A DNA stretch of 64,000 bases from assembly GCF_025264645.1 (NCBI RefSeq), contig NZ_CP073696.1:2542001-2606000 (forward strand), in the 5' to 3' direction. This document shows, one piece after another, positions 43,028-51,063 of this stretch; positions within the stretch are counted from its first letter, which is position 1, and every line of letters begins with the position of its first letter. Both the position numbers and the translations under genes were made by a program. This stretch comes from Edaphobacter lichenicola (GTDB lineage: Bacteria; Acidobacteriota; Terriglobia; Terriglobales; Acidobacteriaceae). The notes beneath the pieces were generated by a model. It saw nothing but the letters and a program-made list of their open reading frames with translations, was not told the DNA's origin and did not search any database.

Positions 43028-43360
43028 TTAGGCCAAAACTTTATTCACAGACTTGTCGATGGTGTCCTTGGGGACGAAACCGACGATCTGCTCCGCAACC
43101 TTGCCATCTTTGAAGATGAGCAGGGCGGGAATGCCGCGGATGCCATAACGCATCGGGGTCGCCGTGTTGGAGTCAACGTCCATCTTCATGACCTTGAGCT
43201 TGCCATGATAGTGGTTAGCTACTTCGTCGACGACAGGGGCAAGAGCGCGACACGGACCGCACCAGGCAGCCCAAAAATCTACCAGAACCGGCTCTGCCGA
43301 CTGGAGAACATCTTTTTCAAAGTTTGCATCGTTTACTTCGGTGACGTACTGTCCTGCCAT
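43028..43360 (-). CDS. trxA: Thioredoxin
   Basis: The 110-residue protein is a standard thioredoxin: VTEVNDANFEKDVL, the active site VDFWAAWCGPCRALAP (redox pair CGPC), KMDVDSNTATPMRYGIRGIPALLIFKDGKV with the cis-Pro, and GFVPKDTIDKSV. It reduces disulfides in cytoplasmic proteins. GGAGGAAG lies before the ATG. Upstream lies a strongly folded noncoding element that could be part of its leader or a separate RNA. Confidence 0.95.
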   Translation of the reverse strand: MAGQYVTEVNDANFEKDVLQSAEPVLVDFWAAWCGPCRALAPVVDEVANHYHGKLKVMKMDVDSNTATPMRYGIRGIPALLIFKDGKVAEQIVGFVPKDTIDKSVNKVLA

Positions 43361-43439
43361 TTAGCTTCCTCCAGATTGCTCTGCACTTGTTACACCCATC
43401 CGGTGCGGCGCAGTCTACTTCATAATAGATGCAATTTTG

Positions 43440-43560
43440 AACCAGGAGTTTCAGACCGAAGGTTGTAGCCTTAAAGGCAAACGCCCGGACCTCTGAGAAG
43501 AGGTCAACGGGCGGCGTAGCAGCCCTCCCCAGAACTGCCCACACGAGCTAAGGTACGAAG
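43440..43560. ncRNA. Candidate structured RNA upstream of trxA
   Basis: A two-step hairpin, CGCCCG/CGGGCG plus GACCTCT/AGAGGTC with a GAGA loop (43482-43513), is flanked by a small hairpin GCCTT-A-AAGGC (43468-43478). A C-rich stretch (43522-43530) lies opposite. A long apical stem next to a small GCCTT-type hairpin is reminiscent of the 6S RNA central region read on the minus strand, but I could not build the closing stem. It may also be a trxA leader. Strand and ends are uncertain. Confidence 0.35.
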
Positions 43561-43657
43561 GTTTTTGTGTTTCGTAAAGAAATCTTAGGTAATACCAATA
43601 TATGTTACTGATTGTACTTTAGTATTAAGCCCCTTTGAGTGTTGACGGTGGCAGGTT

Positions 43658-44572
43658 TCACGCTCGAATCGCGCCAGAAGCAATGCTTGTCTGGATGATT
43701 TCAAGCGATTGATCTTCCGCAGCCTGGCGGATGATCGCTGGCAGTGCTGGTGCCGATTCGACTTCGGTGATGAGCAGGACAGACGGACCTGCTCCACTGA
43801 GAGCTACTCCCAGGATTGCGGGATTCTCTGTAAGTGTCAGAAGCTGGGGGAGAAGCGGGCACGCTTCCATGCGATAGGGCTGGTGTAGGCGGTCCCGCAT
43901 CGCCGCACGGAGGAGGTCGCCTCGGCCCTGAGCAAAGGCAGCTACCAGAAGTGCTGTGGATTGAATGTTGGCGACAGTATCTTCCCGGGAATAAGTCGCT
44001 GGAAGCAGGGCTCTGGCTTTGGGAGTGTCAAGACTAGCGGAAGGCAGAGCCAGGGTAAGGCCCCAAGACAAATTTTGGCCGCAAGTTGCTGTTACGATTG
44101 CATCTTGTGTGACCGCCGATACCGTCATTCCGCCCGAAAAGCACGCGGCAACATTGTCGGGGTGGCCTTCGCGAGTACAGGCTTCTTCGAGAATCTGTTG
44201 GTCGGTCCAATTCAAGCCGCCAAAGTGATTTGCAAGCAGAACGCCCGCTAAAAGCGCGGAGGCGCTGGAGCCGCACCCCATCCCGAGGGGGATCTCATTG
44301 TGGAGTTTGAGGTTTAGTCTGCGGGCCAAAACCCCTGCGTTTGCAAGTACATCGATGTAGGTGGTGAGGATGAGATTGTTTTCGATGCGAGCGCACAGAT
44401 CGGCGTTGCGGCCGGTGGCTTCAATTTGAAAGCTCTCCGCTTCGCTGGCGTCGATGGTGAGATAGAGAGCCATGGCCAAACCCAGCGCGTCGAAGCCGGG
44501 ACCGAGGTTGGCTGAGGTCGCGGGGAGGCGAAGGTGAAGTGACTTAATTGGGCTGGAAATCGGTACGGTCAT
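43658..44572 (-). CDS. thrB: Homoserine kinase
   Basis: The 304-residue GHMP kinase shows LPATSANLGPGFDALGLAM at the start, the ATP loop EIPLGMGCGSSASALLAGVLLAN and the late motif GVALSGAGPSVLLIT. It phosphorylates homoserine, giving the substrate of threonine synthase. Its ATG overlaps the thrC stop by four bases (ATGA), so the two are translated together. Confidence 0.93.
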   Translation of the reverse strand: MTVPISSPIKSLHLRLPATSANLGPGFDALGLAMALYLTIDASEAESFQIEATGRNADLCARIENNLILTTYIDVLANAGVLARRLNLKLHNEIPLGMGCGSSASALLAGVLLANHFGGLNWTDQQILEEACTREGHPDNVAACFSGGMTVSAVTQDAIVTATCGQNLSWGLTLALPSASLDTPKARALLPATYSREDTVANIQSTALLVAAFAQGRGDLLRAAMRDRLHQPYRMEACPLLPQLLTLTENPAILGVALSGAGPSVLLITEVESAPALPAIIRQAAEDQSLEIIQTSIASGAIRA

Positions 44573-45954
44573 GCGGGCTGCGGTTGGTTCATGTGCGATT
44601 CAAGGGTGCGGAGGACCAAGCTTGGGTCGGCTTCAAGGACGATGGGGGCTTTGCGTAGAGCAGCGTGCTGGGCTCGCTCGGCAGGGCTAAGCTGAGCGTT
44701 TTCCGCGTCGGTAAAGAGTTCGTTGCGATGGTAGTCGATGGTGTATGCGGAGTCTTTGAGGGTGTGGCCGGTGAGGATGAGGACGACGCGCTCCTCGGGG
44801 GTGATCTTTCCGAGGGCGACAAGTTTTTTGAGGCCGGCAAGAGTGACCGCTGAGGCGGGTTCGCAGCCGATTCCCTCAGCACCGATCTCGGCCTTGGCCA
44901 AGGCGATCTCCTGCTCCGAGGCCTGCTCGCACCAGCCGCCGAGTTCGTCGATGGCCTTCGCAGCTTTGCGCCAGGATGCTGGGTTTCCGATGCGGATGGC
45001 GGTAGCGCGCGTGTCGGCCGTTACGGGCTTCATCTCCCGGTTGGAGTCGATGAACCAGCGGTAGAGAGGGTTAGCTCCCTCGGCCTGGATAATACTGATC
45101 TTGGGTCTGCGGGGGATCAGCCCGAGTTGGAACATCTCGGAGAAGCCTTTGGCGAGGGCGGCGGAGTTGGCGAGGTTACCACCCGGGACCACGATGTGTT
45201 CGGGGACCTGCCAGTCCATCTGCTCGACCATCTCGAAGGCGGGGGTCTTCTGGCCTTCGAGGCGATAGGGATTGACGGAGTTCAGAAGGTAGATGGGGAA
45301 CTTCTGGACCAGTTCTCCGAGGATTTTTACGCAACCATCGAAGTCAGTCTTGAGCTGGATGGTGAGGGCGCCGTAGTCCATCGACTGGGAGAGCTTGCCC
45401 CAGGCGATCTTGCCTTCCGGGATGAAGACGATGCTGCGGAGGCCAGCGCGGGCGGCGTAGGCAGCCATCGCGGCGGAGGTGTTGCCGGTGGAAGCGCAGG
45501 CGACCCATTCGAATCCGCGCTGCGCGGCAACGGAGAGAGCCGCAGTCATGCCAGTGTCTTTGAAGGAGCCGGTGGGGTTCATGCCCTGATGCTTGGCGAG
45601 TAGCCAGTCGATACCGGCGGCCTTGGCGCAACGGGGAAGATCGTAGAGAGGAGTGTTGCCTTCGCGGAGGGTGACGACTTTTTCGAGGTCGTCGACGATG
45701 GGAAGCAGATCGCGGAAGCGCCAGACCCCCGACTGATCGACCGCCATCGTAGAGGAGCGGCGCTCCTGCCAGAGCCAACGGAGAGCACTGGGATTGGGAA
45801 GGCGGCTATCGGGGCCGGTGGATCCGTTGGACCATGGATACAACACTTCGTAGAGGCCGTTGCAGAGCGGGCAGCGGAAGTTGCTGCTGACTGCGTCATT
45901 TTCGATGACGGTAGCGCATTCGGTGCATCTAAGGTGATGTGCTGCTACTTTCAT
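44569..45954 (-). CDS. thrC: Threonine synthase
   Basis: The 461-residue PLP enzyme carries the Schiff-base lysine in HQGMNPTGSFKDTGMTAAL. Substrate and cofactor loops are ACASTGNTSAAMAAYAARAG and VVPGGNLANSAALAKGF; it ends with GHTLKDSAY. The N-terminus has a rubredoxin-like zinc knuckle (CTECATVIE ... CPLCNGLYE), seen in some threonine synthases. It converts O-phosphohomoserine to threonine. First gene of a thrC-thrB pair; its start overlaps the divergent modA start by 16 bases. Confidence 0.94.
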   Translation of the reverse strand: MKVAAHHLRCTECATVIENDAVSSNFRCPLCNGLYEVLYPWSNGSTGPDSRLPNPSALRWLWQERRSSTMAVDQSGVWRFRDLLPIVDDLEKVVTLREGNTPLYDLPRCAKAAGIDWLLAKHQGMNPTGSFKDTGMTAALSVAAQRGFEWVACASTGNTSAAMAAYAARAGLRSIVFIPEGKIAWGKLSQSMDYGALTIQLKTDFDGCVKILGELVQKFPIYLLNSVNPYRLEGQKTPAFEMVEQMDWQVPEHIVVPGGNLANSAALAKGFSEMFQLGLIPRRPKISIIQAEGANPLYRWFIDSNREMKPVTADTRATAIRIGNPASWRKAAKAIDELGGWCEQASEQEIALAKAEIGAEGIGCEPASAVTLAGLKKLVALGKITPEERVVLILTGHTLKDSAYTIDYHRNELFTDAENAQLSPAERAQHAALRKAPIVLEADPSLVLRTLESHMNQPQPA

Positions 45955-46751
45955 GGTCTCTACTAGCCTATCGTAAACGGCGGAGTGCGTGCGCCGCCGT
46001 TGTGTGCCTTGTGATGTGTTGGTTGATGGTGGGCGGAGCCAACGCTTGGGGACAAAAGGAGCTGCGGGTGGCTGCGGCAGCGGATCTGCAACCGGTCATG
46101 CCAGTGCTGGTGCAGGAGTATGAAAAAGCGACCGGAGTGAAGCTGGTGGTGAGCTTCGGGTCTTCATCGACGCTGGCGACACAGATTTTGAATGGTGCAC
46201 CGATGGACATCTTTTTTGGTGCTGATTTTACTTATCCGGAGAAGGTTGTCGCGGCGGGTTTAGCTGATGACTCGGCTCCGACGCCGTATGCGAACGGGAC
46301 GCTTGTTTTGTGGGCACGGAAGGATTCGCAGCTACTGCCACTCAGCCTGGAGCGACTGACCGATCCACGGGTGAAGACGGTTGCGATTGCGAATGAGCTG
46401 CATGCTCCGTACGGTCGGGCGGCGGCAGAGGCCTTGCGCAGGATGCATATCTATGACGAGGTAGCGCCGCACTTTGTCGTTGGGGAGAACATCGCTCAGA
46501 CGGCACAGTTTGTGGAGTCGGGCAATGCGCAGCTAGGGCTGATCTCTTTGACGGCGGCGAGTTCGCAGCACTTCAAGGAGATTGGGACCTATGTGCTGGT
46601 GCCGACGTCGCAGTATTCGGAGATCCACCAGTGCGCGGTGATCATGAAGAACTCCGACCGAAAGGCGGACGCGCATGCTTTTCTGGATTGGATGTTGTCG
46701 CCGGCGGTGCAGGGGAATCTCAGCGCACTCGGGTTGAAGGCTGTGAAGTAG
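45939..46751 (+). CDS. modA: Molybdate ABC transporter, periplasmic binding protein
   Basis: The 270-residue protein starts at a GTG after AAGG and has a signal peptide (ACAAVVCLVMCWLMVGGANAW). Family features are ELRVAAAADLQPVMPVLV, VVSFGSSSTLATQILNGAPMDIFFGAD, YANGTLVLWARK, GENIAQTAQFVESGNAQLGLIS and a C-terminal AHAFLDWMLSP. It captures molybdate or tungstate and delivers it to ModBC, encoded immediately downstream. Confidence 0.92.
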   Translation: MLLLSWSLLAYRKRRSACAAVVCLVMCWLMVGGANAWGQKELRVAAAADLQPVMPVLVQEYEKATGVKLVVSFGSSSTLATQILNGAPMDIFFGADFTYPEKVVAAGLADDSAPTPYANGTLVLWARKDSQLLPLSLERLTDPRVKTVAIANELHAPYGRAAAEALRRMHIYDEVAPHFVVGENIAQTAQFVESGNAQLGLISLTAASSQHFKEIGTYVLVPTSQYSEIHQCAVIMKNSDRKADAHAFLDWMLSPAVQGNLSALGLKAVK

Positions 46752-46815
46752 CAGATTGCTTCGCGTGTCCTCTTAGGCTTAGCGAGTATCCGCAAGTGTC
46801 ATAGACTGGCGCTGT

Positions 46816-47502
46816 ATGGATTTTGAGGCGCTCTGGTTAACGTTGCGGCTGGCAGTGGGGACGACAGCAATTTTGCTGGTAGTGGCGCTTCCCCTGGCGT
46901 GGTGGGTGGCTTCAGGACATGGGGCTGGGCGCGCTCTAGTGCAGGCGATCGTGGCGCTGCCTCTTGTGCTGCCGCCCACGGTGATTGGGTTTTACCTTCT
47001 GATCGCGCTTGGGCCGATGACGGCGCCCGGACGGCTGCTGATGCGCACGCTGGGGCATCCGCTGGCATTCAGCTTTGGCGGGCTGCTTGTTGGGTCGATT
47101 CTTTACAGCCTTCCCTTTGCGGTGCAACCGTTAGTAGCTGGATTTCAGGCGGTGGATCGAGGGTTTATCGAGGCTGCGGCAGGGCTGGGGGCACCACCTG
47201 CGAAGGTGTTCGTGTCGGTGGTTTTGCCGATGGCACGTGCTTCCCTGCTCACGAGTGCGATCCTCGCGTTTACGCATACGGTCGGTGAGTTCGGCGTGGT
47301 GTTGATGTTGGGTGGCAATATTCCGGGAGCGACGCGGACGCTTTCGATCTCGCTCTACGACCTGGTACAGGATGGAAACTACGCTGCAGCGAATCGGACT
47401 GCATTGGTACTGGTCGCGTTCGCGATGGTCGCGTTGATGGTGATCTATCTTTTGCCGAGCGCGCGCAAGACAGATGGAAGGCAGGCCGACATTGTCCGCT
47501 AG
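46816..47502 (+). CDS. modB: Molybdate ABC transporter, permease
   Basis: The 228-residue protein has five to six membrane helices and ModB landmarks: LPLVLPPTVIGFYLLIALGP, LPFAVQPLVAGFQAVDRGFIEAAAGLG with the ATPase-docking EAA loop, and FTHTVGEFGVVLMLGGNIPGATRT. It forms the channel of the importer. Its end overlaps the start of modC by 29 bases. Confidence 0.93.
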   Translation: MDFEALWLTLRLAVGTTAILLVVALPLAWWVASGHGAGRALVQAIVALPLVLPPTVIGFYLLIALGPMTAPGRLLMRTLGHPLAFSFGGLLVGSILYSLPFAVQPLVAGFQAVDRGFIEAAAGLGAPPAKVFVSVVLPMARASLLTSAILAFTHTVGEFGVVLMLGGNIPGATRTLSISLYDLVQDGNYAAANRTALVLVAFAMVALMVIYLLPSARKTDGRQADIVR

Positions 47503-48277
47503 CCTTCCGAAATCCGATAGACTGCCGGAGCATCTGTTGACCGTGAAGATGGAGCATCGAGTAGGAGCGATCTCGCTCAAGTTGAACTTCACGTTGACGC
47601 AGCCGTGGACCGTTCTCTTTGGGCCTTCGGGAAGCGGCAAGACAACGGTGTTGAGGACGATCGCAGGATTTGTGAAGCCGGACGCGGCGCGCATCGTTTA
47701 CGGTCCGATGGAGCGATTGCTGGTGAGCACCGCAGAAGGCGTGTTACTGCCTGCGCACTTGCGGCCGGTGCGCAGCGCAGCCCAGGCGGCGAGGCTGTTC
47801 CCCAACATGAGCGTACGGGAGAACGTTCTTTACGGAATGGCGTGGCGCTCGCACCGAACAGACGAGGAGCAGGTGTTGAACGAAGTCCTCGGGCTGATGC
47901 GGCTGACAACCCTGGCGGAGCGTGGCGTGACAAAGCTCAGTGGCGGCGAGCGGCAGAGAGTGTCGGTTGCGCGGGCGCTGGCAGCGGCGGTGGCCTTCGG
48001 TGGTCCGGACAAAGCTTTACTGCTGCTGGACGAGCCATTCGCGGGATTGGACGAAGTGTTGCGAGACGATCTAGCGCTCGAGCTGCGTAGCTGGTTGGCA
48101 CGCTGGAAGGTTCCAGTGCTGTCGGTGTCGCATGACGTGGGCGAATGCTATCTGCTGGGCGCGGATGTTCTCAGGATGGCCGACGGTCAGGTGATTGAAC
48201 AGGGACCAGTCGAGGTTGTGCTCGCGGAGGAGCGGCGCAGGCTGATGGAGCGGCTTCGCGCGGGATCAACTGCCTAG
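47474..48277 (+). CDS. modC: Molybdate ABC transporter, ATPase
   Basis: The ATPase has Walker A FGPSGSGKTTVLRTIAGF, a Q-loop region AQAARLFPNMSVRENVLYGM, signature TKLSGGERQRVSVARALA, Walker B ALLLLDEPFAGLD and VLSVSHDVGEC. It lacks the C-terminal MOP domain of longer ModC proteins, which is common in this lineage's short form. The frame starts at 47474 inside modB; an ATG at 47549 (MEHRVGAISL) gives the more usual N-terminus. Its 3' end overlaps the 3' end of murB by 12 bases. Confidence 0.92.
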   Translation: MEGRPTLSASLPKSDRLPEHLLTVKMEHRVGAISLKLNFTLTQPWTVLFGPSGSGKTTVLRTIAGFVKPDAARIVYGPMERLLVSTAEGVLLPAHLRPVRSAAQAARLFPNMSVRENVLYGMAWRSHRTDEEQVLNEVLGLMRLTTLAERGVTKLSGGERQRVSVARALAAAVAFGGPDKALLLLDEPFAGLDEVLRDDLALELRSWLARWKVPVLSVSHDVGECYLLGADVLRMADGQVIEQGPVEVVLAEERRRLMERLRAGSTA

Positions 48278-49387
48278 CTGAATTGGCTCCTGCTCCAGCA
48301 AAATGTGAAAACGTGCGTTCACCTCTTGCTGGATGGTGTCGCGGAGCTTTTGCAGATCAGCAGCACTGGCGTTGCCTCGATTGATGAGGGCCAGCGTGTG
48401 CCGGGAGGAGATGCCCGCGTTGCCGAGTTGAAAACCTTTTATGAAGCCTGCCTTTTCGAGAAGCCACGCAGCGGGAAGCTTGATCAGAGACTGCCCGGCA
48501 GGCCAGTGTGGGATCTTGTCGGCTGGGATTTCGAGTGTGGCTGCTATGTCGGTTAGGACGGATTCGGGGACGACAGGGTTTTTGAAGAAGGAGCCTGCGC
48601 TGCGGCAGTCGGCTTCGCCCTCGACGATCAACATTCCCTTGCCGTAACGAATCTCGCGGACAGCATGGTAGATCTCGATTGGTGTAGGTGACTGGCCGGC
48701 AAAGTGACGTGTGAGATCGGCATAGGTTAGACGTGGGCCTGCGGTGCGGTCGAAACGGAAGGTGACCTGGGTGACGACGTAGCGTCCGCGATGCGTGGTG
48801 TTGAAGATGCTGCTGCGATAGGCGAACCGGCACTGCTCGTGAGTTAGGGTGACGAAGCGGAGGGTTTCGAGGTGGAGGGCGCGGACCAGCGTGATCGTGT
48901 CGGCGACCTCTTGACCATAGGCCCCGACGTTCTGGACAGGCGTGCCGCCGACGCTGCCGGGGATACCGGCGAGACACTCGACACCGCTGATTCCTTGCTC
49001 ACAGAGGGAGAGGACGAAGGCGTTCCAGTCTGTGCCAGCGGTGGCGGTTACATCGAGGATGTTGCCCTCAGTGGTTGCCTGGGTTGGCGAAGCGATGGCC
49101 ATGTGGAGGACCAGGCCGTTGAAACCACTGTCGCTGACGAGGAGATTGCTGCCGCCGCCGAGGACGAAGAGAGGCAGGTTGTGCTCGCGAGCAAAGCTCA
49201 CGGCTTCGACTAGCTCGGATTCGGCGGTGATTTTGCAGAAAAAACGAGCCGGACCACCGATGCGCAGGGTGGTATAGGGCGCGAGCGGGACATGCTCCTG
49301 AATACGGATGGCAGTAGATGGCACCGGTTTGAGAGTACAACACTGGTGGGCAGGGCTGATATGCGCGATTGGCACAGCGGGGGGCAA
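48266..49387 (-). CDS. murB: UDP-N-acetylenolpyruvoylglucosamine reductase
   Basis: The protein of up to 373 residues has the FAD-binding motifs LPLFVLGGGSNLLVSDSGFNGLVL and AGIPGSVGGTPVQNVGAYGQEV, plus the catalytic segment RSAGSFFKNPVV (Ser) near the C-terminus. It reduces the enolpyruvyl group to make UDP-MurNAc in peptidoglycan synthesis. The start is unsure: the frame opens at a TTG (49387), while a GTG at 49324 gives a start more like other MurB proteins. It converges on modC. Confidence 0.92.
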   Translation of the reverse strand: MPPAVPIAHISPAHQCCTLKPVPSTAIRIQEHVPLAPYTTLRIGGPARFFCKITAESELVEAVSFAREHNLPLFVLGGGSNLLVSDSGFNGLVLHMAIASPTQATTEGNILDVTATAGTDWNAFVLSLCEQGISGVECLAGIPGSVGGTPVQNVGAYGQEVADTITLVRALHLETLRFVTLTHEQCRFAYRSSIFNTTHRGRYVVTQVTFRFDRTAGPRLTYADLTRHFAGQSPTPIEIYHAVREIRYGKGMLIVEGEADCRSAGSFFKNPVVPESVLTDIAATLEIPADKIPHWPAGQSLIKLPAAWLLEKAGFIKGFQLGNAGISSRHTLALINRGNASAADLQKLRDTIQQEVNARFHILLEQEPIQLGS

Positions 49388-49451
49388 GACCGTACAATCG
49401 AAGGAAGCGCGGCTTTTACCCGCGAGAAAAAAGGGTTAAAGGGAGAGTGTT

Positions 49452-49877
49452 ATGTATCCAGAGATTATGGTGATTCCGATGCGTGAAGAGTTGACACGCG
49501 CTGGCTTGACGGAGGCCCGCAGTGCGGCCGAGGTGGATGCAGCCGTTGCGAAGCCGGGAACGACGATGGTGGTGGTGAACTCCATCTGCGGTTGTGCGGC
49601 TGGCAAGATGCGTCCGGGAGTTCGTCTGGCGATGCAGCACACTGCCAAGCCTGACCACGCCGTGACGGTATTTGCAGGACAGGATCGCGAAGCAACAGAG
49701 AAGGCCCGCGGCTACTTTGGTGGACACCCGCCGACCTCGCCCGCGATTGCAATCCTGCGCGACGGTCAGTTGGTGTACCTGATGCAGCGTTCGGCGATCG
49801 AGACCTCGACCGCTCCGGCGATCGCTCAGGAGTTGCAGCGCGCATTTGATACCTACTGCGCCCCGACGACTGCCTAG
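49452..49877 (+). CDS. Bacilliredoxin, BrxA/BrxB family
   Basis: The 141-residue protein begins MYPEIMVIPMREELTRAG and carries the CGC motif in VVNSICGCAAGKMRPGV, the diagnostic active site of bacilliredoxins (YphP/YqiW). FAGQDREATEKARGYFGGHPPTSPAIAILRDG fits the thioredoxin-like fold. In Firmicutes these remove bacillithiol from proteins; in this lineage the thiol partner is inferred. AAAGGGAGAG lies before the ATG and a strong terminator follows. Confidence 0.9.
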   Translation: MYPEIMVIPMREELTRAGLTEARSAAEVDAAVAKPGTTMVVVNSICGCAAGKMRPGVRLAMQHTAKPDHAVTVFAGQDREATEKARGYFGGHPPTSPAIAILRDGQLVYLMQRSAIETSTAPAIAQELQRAFDTYCAPTTA

Positions 49878-49889
49878 TTCGCACGCGAC

Positions 49890-49936
49890 AAAAAAAGAGC
49901 CGGAGACCCGATGTATGTGGGCCTCCGGCTTTTTTG
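49890..49936 (+). terminator. Intrinsic terminator after the bacilliredoxin gene
   Basis: AGCCGGAG pairs with CTCCGGCT and the stem continues as an A-run against a T-run (AAAAAAG / CTTTTTT). It lies 13 bases beyond the stop. Confidence 0.88.
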
Positions 49937-49986
49937 CGTCTTTGAGCCTCAACAAGATGCCGAATTTGCCGATGTAGGGAGCAGCC

Positions 49987-50997
49987 ATGTCGATCTCCCG
50001 AACTCATGCTTCGTATTTCACCGATCCTCCCCCTGGACCCGTCGAAGTAGAGTCCCCTCGTCCAAGCGAGTTCGAGATCATTGGGACCAGTGCTGCGATG
50101 CGACGTTTACGGCTGCAAGTGCAGCGGATCGGGCCTCACTTTCGTACCGTATTGGTGAGTGGAGAGGTGGGAACAGGAAAGGAGCTGGTGGCCCATGCAC
50201 TGCATGAGATGAGCCAGGGCTGCAGTGGACCGTTCGTGACGTGTCATGCAGCAGCGCTTGAGGATTCCCTTGCCAATTTAACCGAGCCGGAAGGAGAGAG
50301 TGCACCTTCTGGCGATACGATCGATCGTCTCGTGAAGATGTCCCAGCGTGGGACACTTTTTCTCGACGGAATCAGTGAGATGCCATTGGATTCGCAGCTT
50401 CGCCTGCTACGGATTTTGAGACGGCATGAGCTGGCACAGAACCACCTGGAGACTCCGCGGCCGGACCTGCGGATGATCGCCACAACAAGCGAGAACCTGA
50501 AGATTCTGACGTCTGCCGGTCGCTTTCGACAGGATCTCTACCAACGGCTGGCCACGGTCGAGATCGTTGTTCCGCCGCTGCGCGCCCATCTGGACGATCT
50601 TCCTGAGTTGTCAAAGCGTTTGCTGGACAGGTTTGCCCTGCTCTACGGCAGGACGGCACCCAAAATCTCTCATGACGCGATGGAGCGGATGCTGGGGTAT
50701 CGCTGGCGCGGCAATGTGCGGGAGTTGGAGAGCGTGTTGCGGAACAGCCTGCTTCAGGTGGAAGGGAGCGTGCTTGAGCCGCATCACCTGCCTCCGCTTG
50801 CGAATGTAACTGTGTCCGACTCGACGACCGGAGGTGCGGGGAAGAGTGCTCGACTTCAGGATGTTGTGGATCAGCATGTGCTCAGCGTATTGAAGGACTG
50901 TCGCGGCAATAAACTGCGAGCCGCAGAGGTTCTTGGAATCAGCCGATCGACGCTTTATCGAATGTTGGATGCGGTAGCTCCGGCATCCTTGCATTAG
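49987..50997 (+). CDS. Degenerate sigma-54-activator-like AAA/Fis regulator
   Basis: The 336-residue protein has the fold of a sigma-54 enhancer-binding protein: FEIIGTSAAMRRLRLQVQRI, Walker A GEVGTGKE (Lys 65), LFLDGISEMPLDSQLRLLRIL, FRQDLYQRLATVEIVVPPLRAH, WRGNVRELESVLRN and a C-terminal Fis helix-turn-helix (NKLRAAEVLGISRSTLYRML). The GAFTGA loop that touches sigma-54 is absent (the region is short and reads EPEGESAPSGD), and the Walker B Glu is Gly (LFLDG, position 128). It probably cannot drive sigma-54 transcription and may act as a repressor or sigma-70 regulator. No receiver domain. Confidence 0.85.
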   Translation: MSISRTHASYFTDPPPGPVEVESPRPSEFEIIGTSAAMRRLRLQVQRIGPHFRTVLVSGEVGTGKELVAHALHEMSQGCSGPFVTCHAAALEDSLANLTEPEGESAPSGDTIDRLVKMSQRGTLFLDGISEMPLDSQLRLLRILRRHELAQNHLETPRPDLRMIATTSENLKILTSAGRFRQDLYQRLATVEIVVPPLRAHLDDLPELSKRLLDRFALLYGRTAPKISHDAMERMLGYRWRGNVRELESVLRNSLLQVEGSVLEPHHLPPLANVTVSDSTTGGAGKSARLQDVVDQHVLSVLKDCRGNKLRAAEVLGISRSTLYRMLDAVAPASLH

Positions 50998-51063
50998 CTC
51001 GGACTCTACGGCTGCCGGGATCTGCGTCAGTGAATCATCGGGCCGCCGCGATAGACTGAAAGG

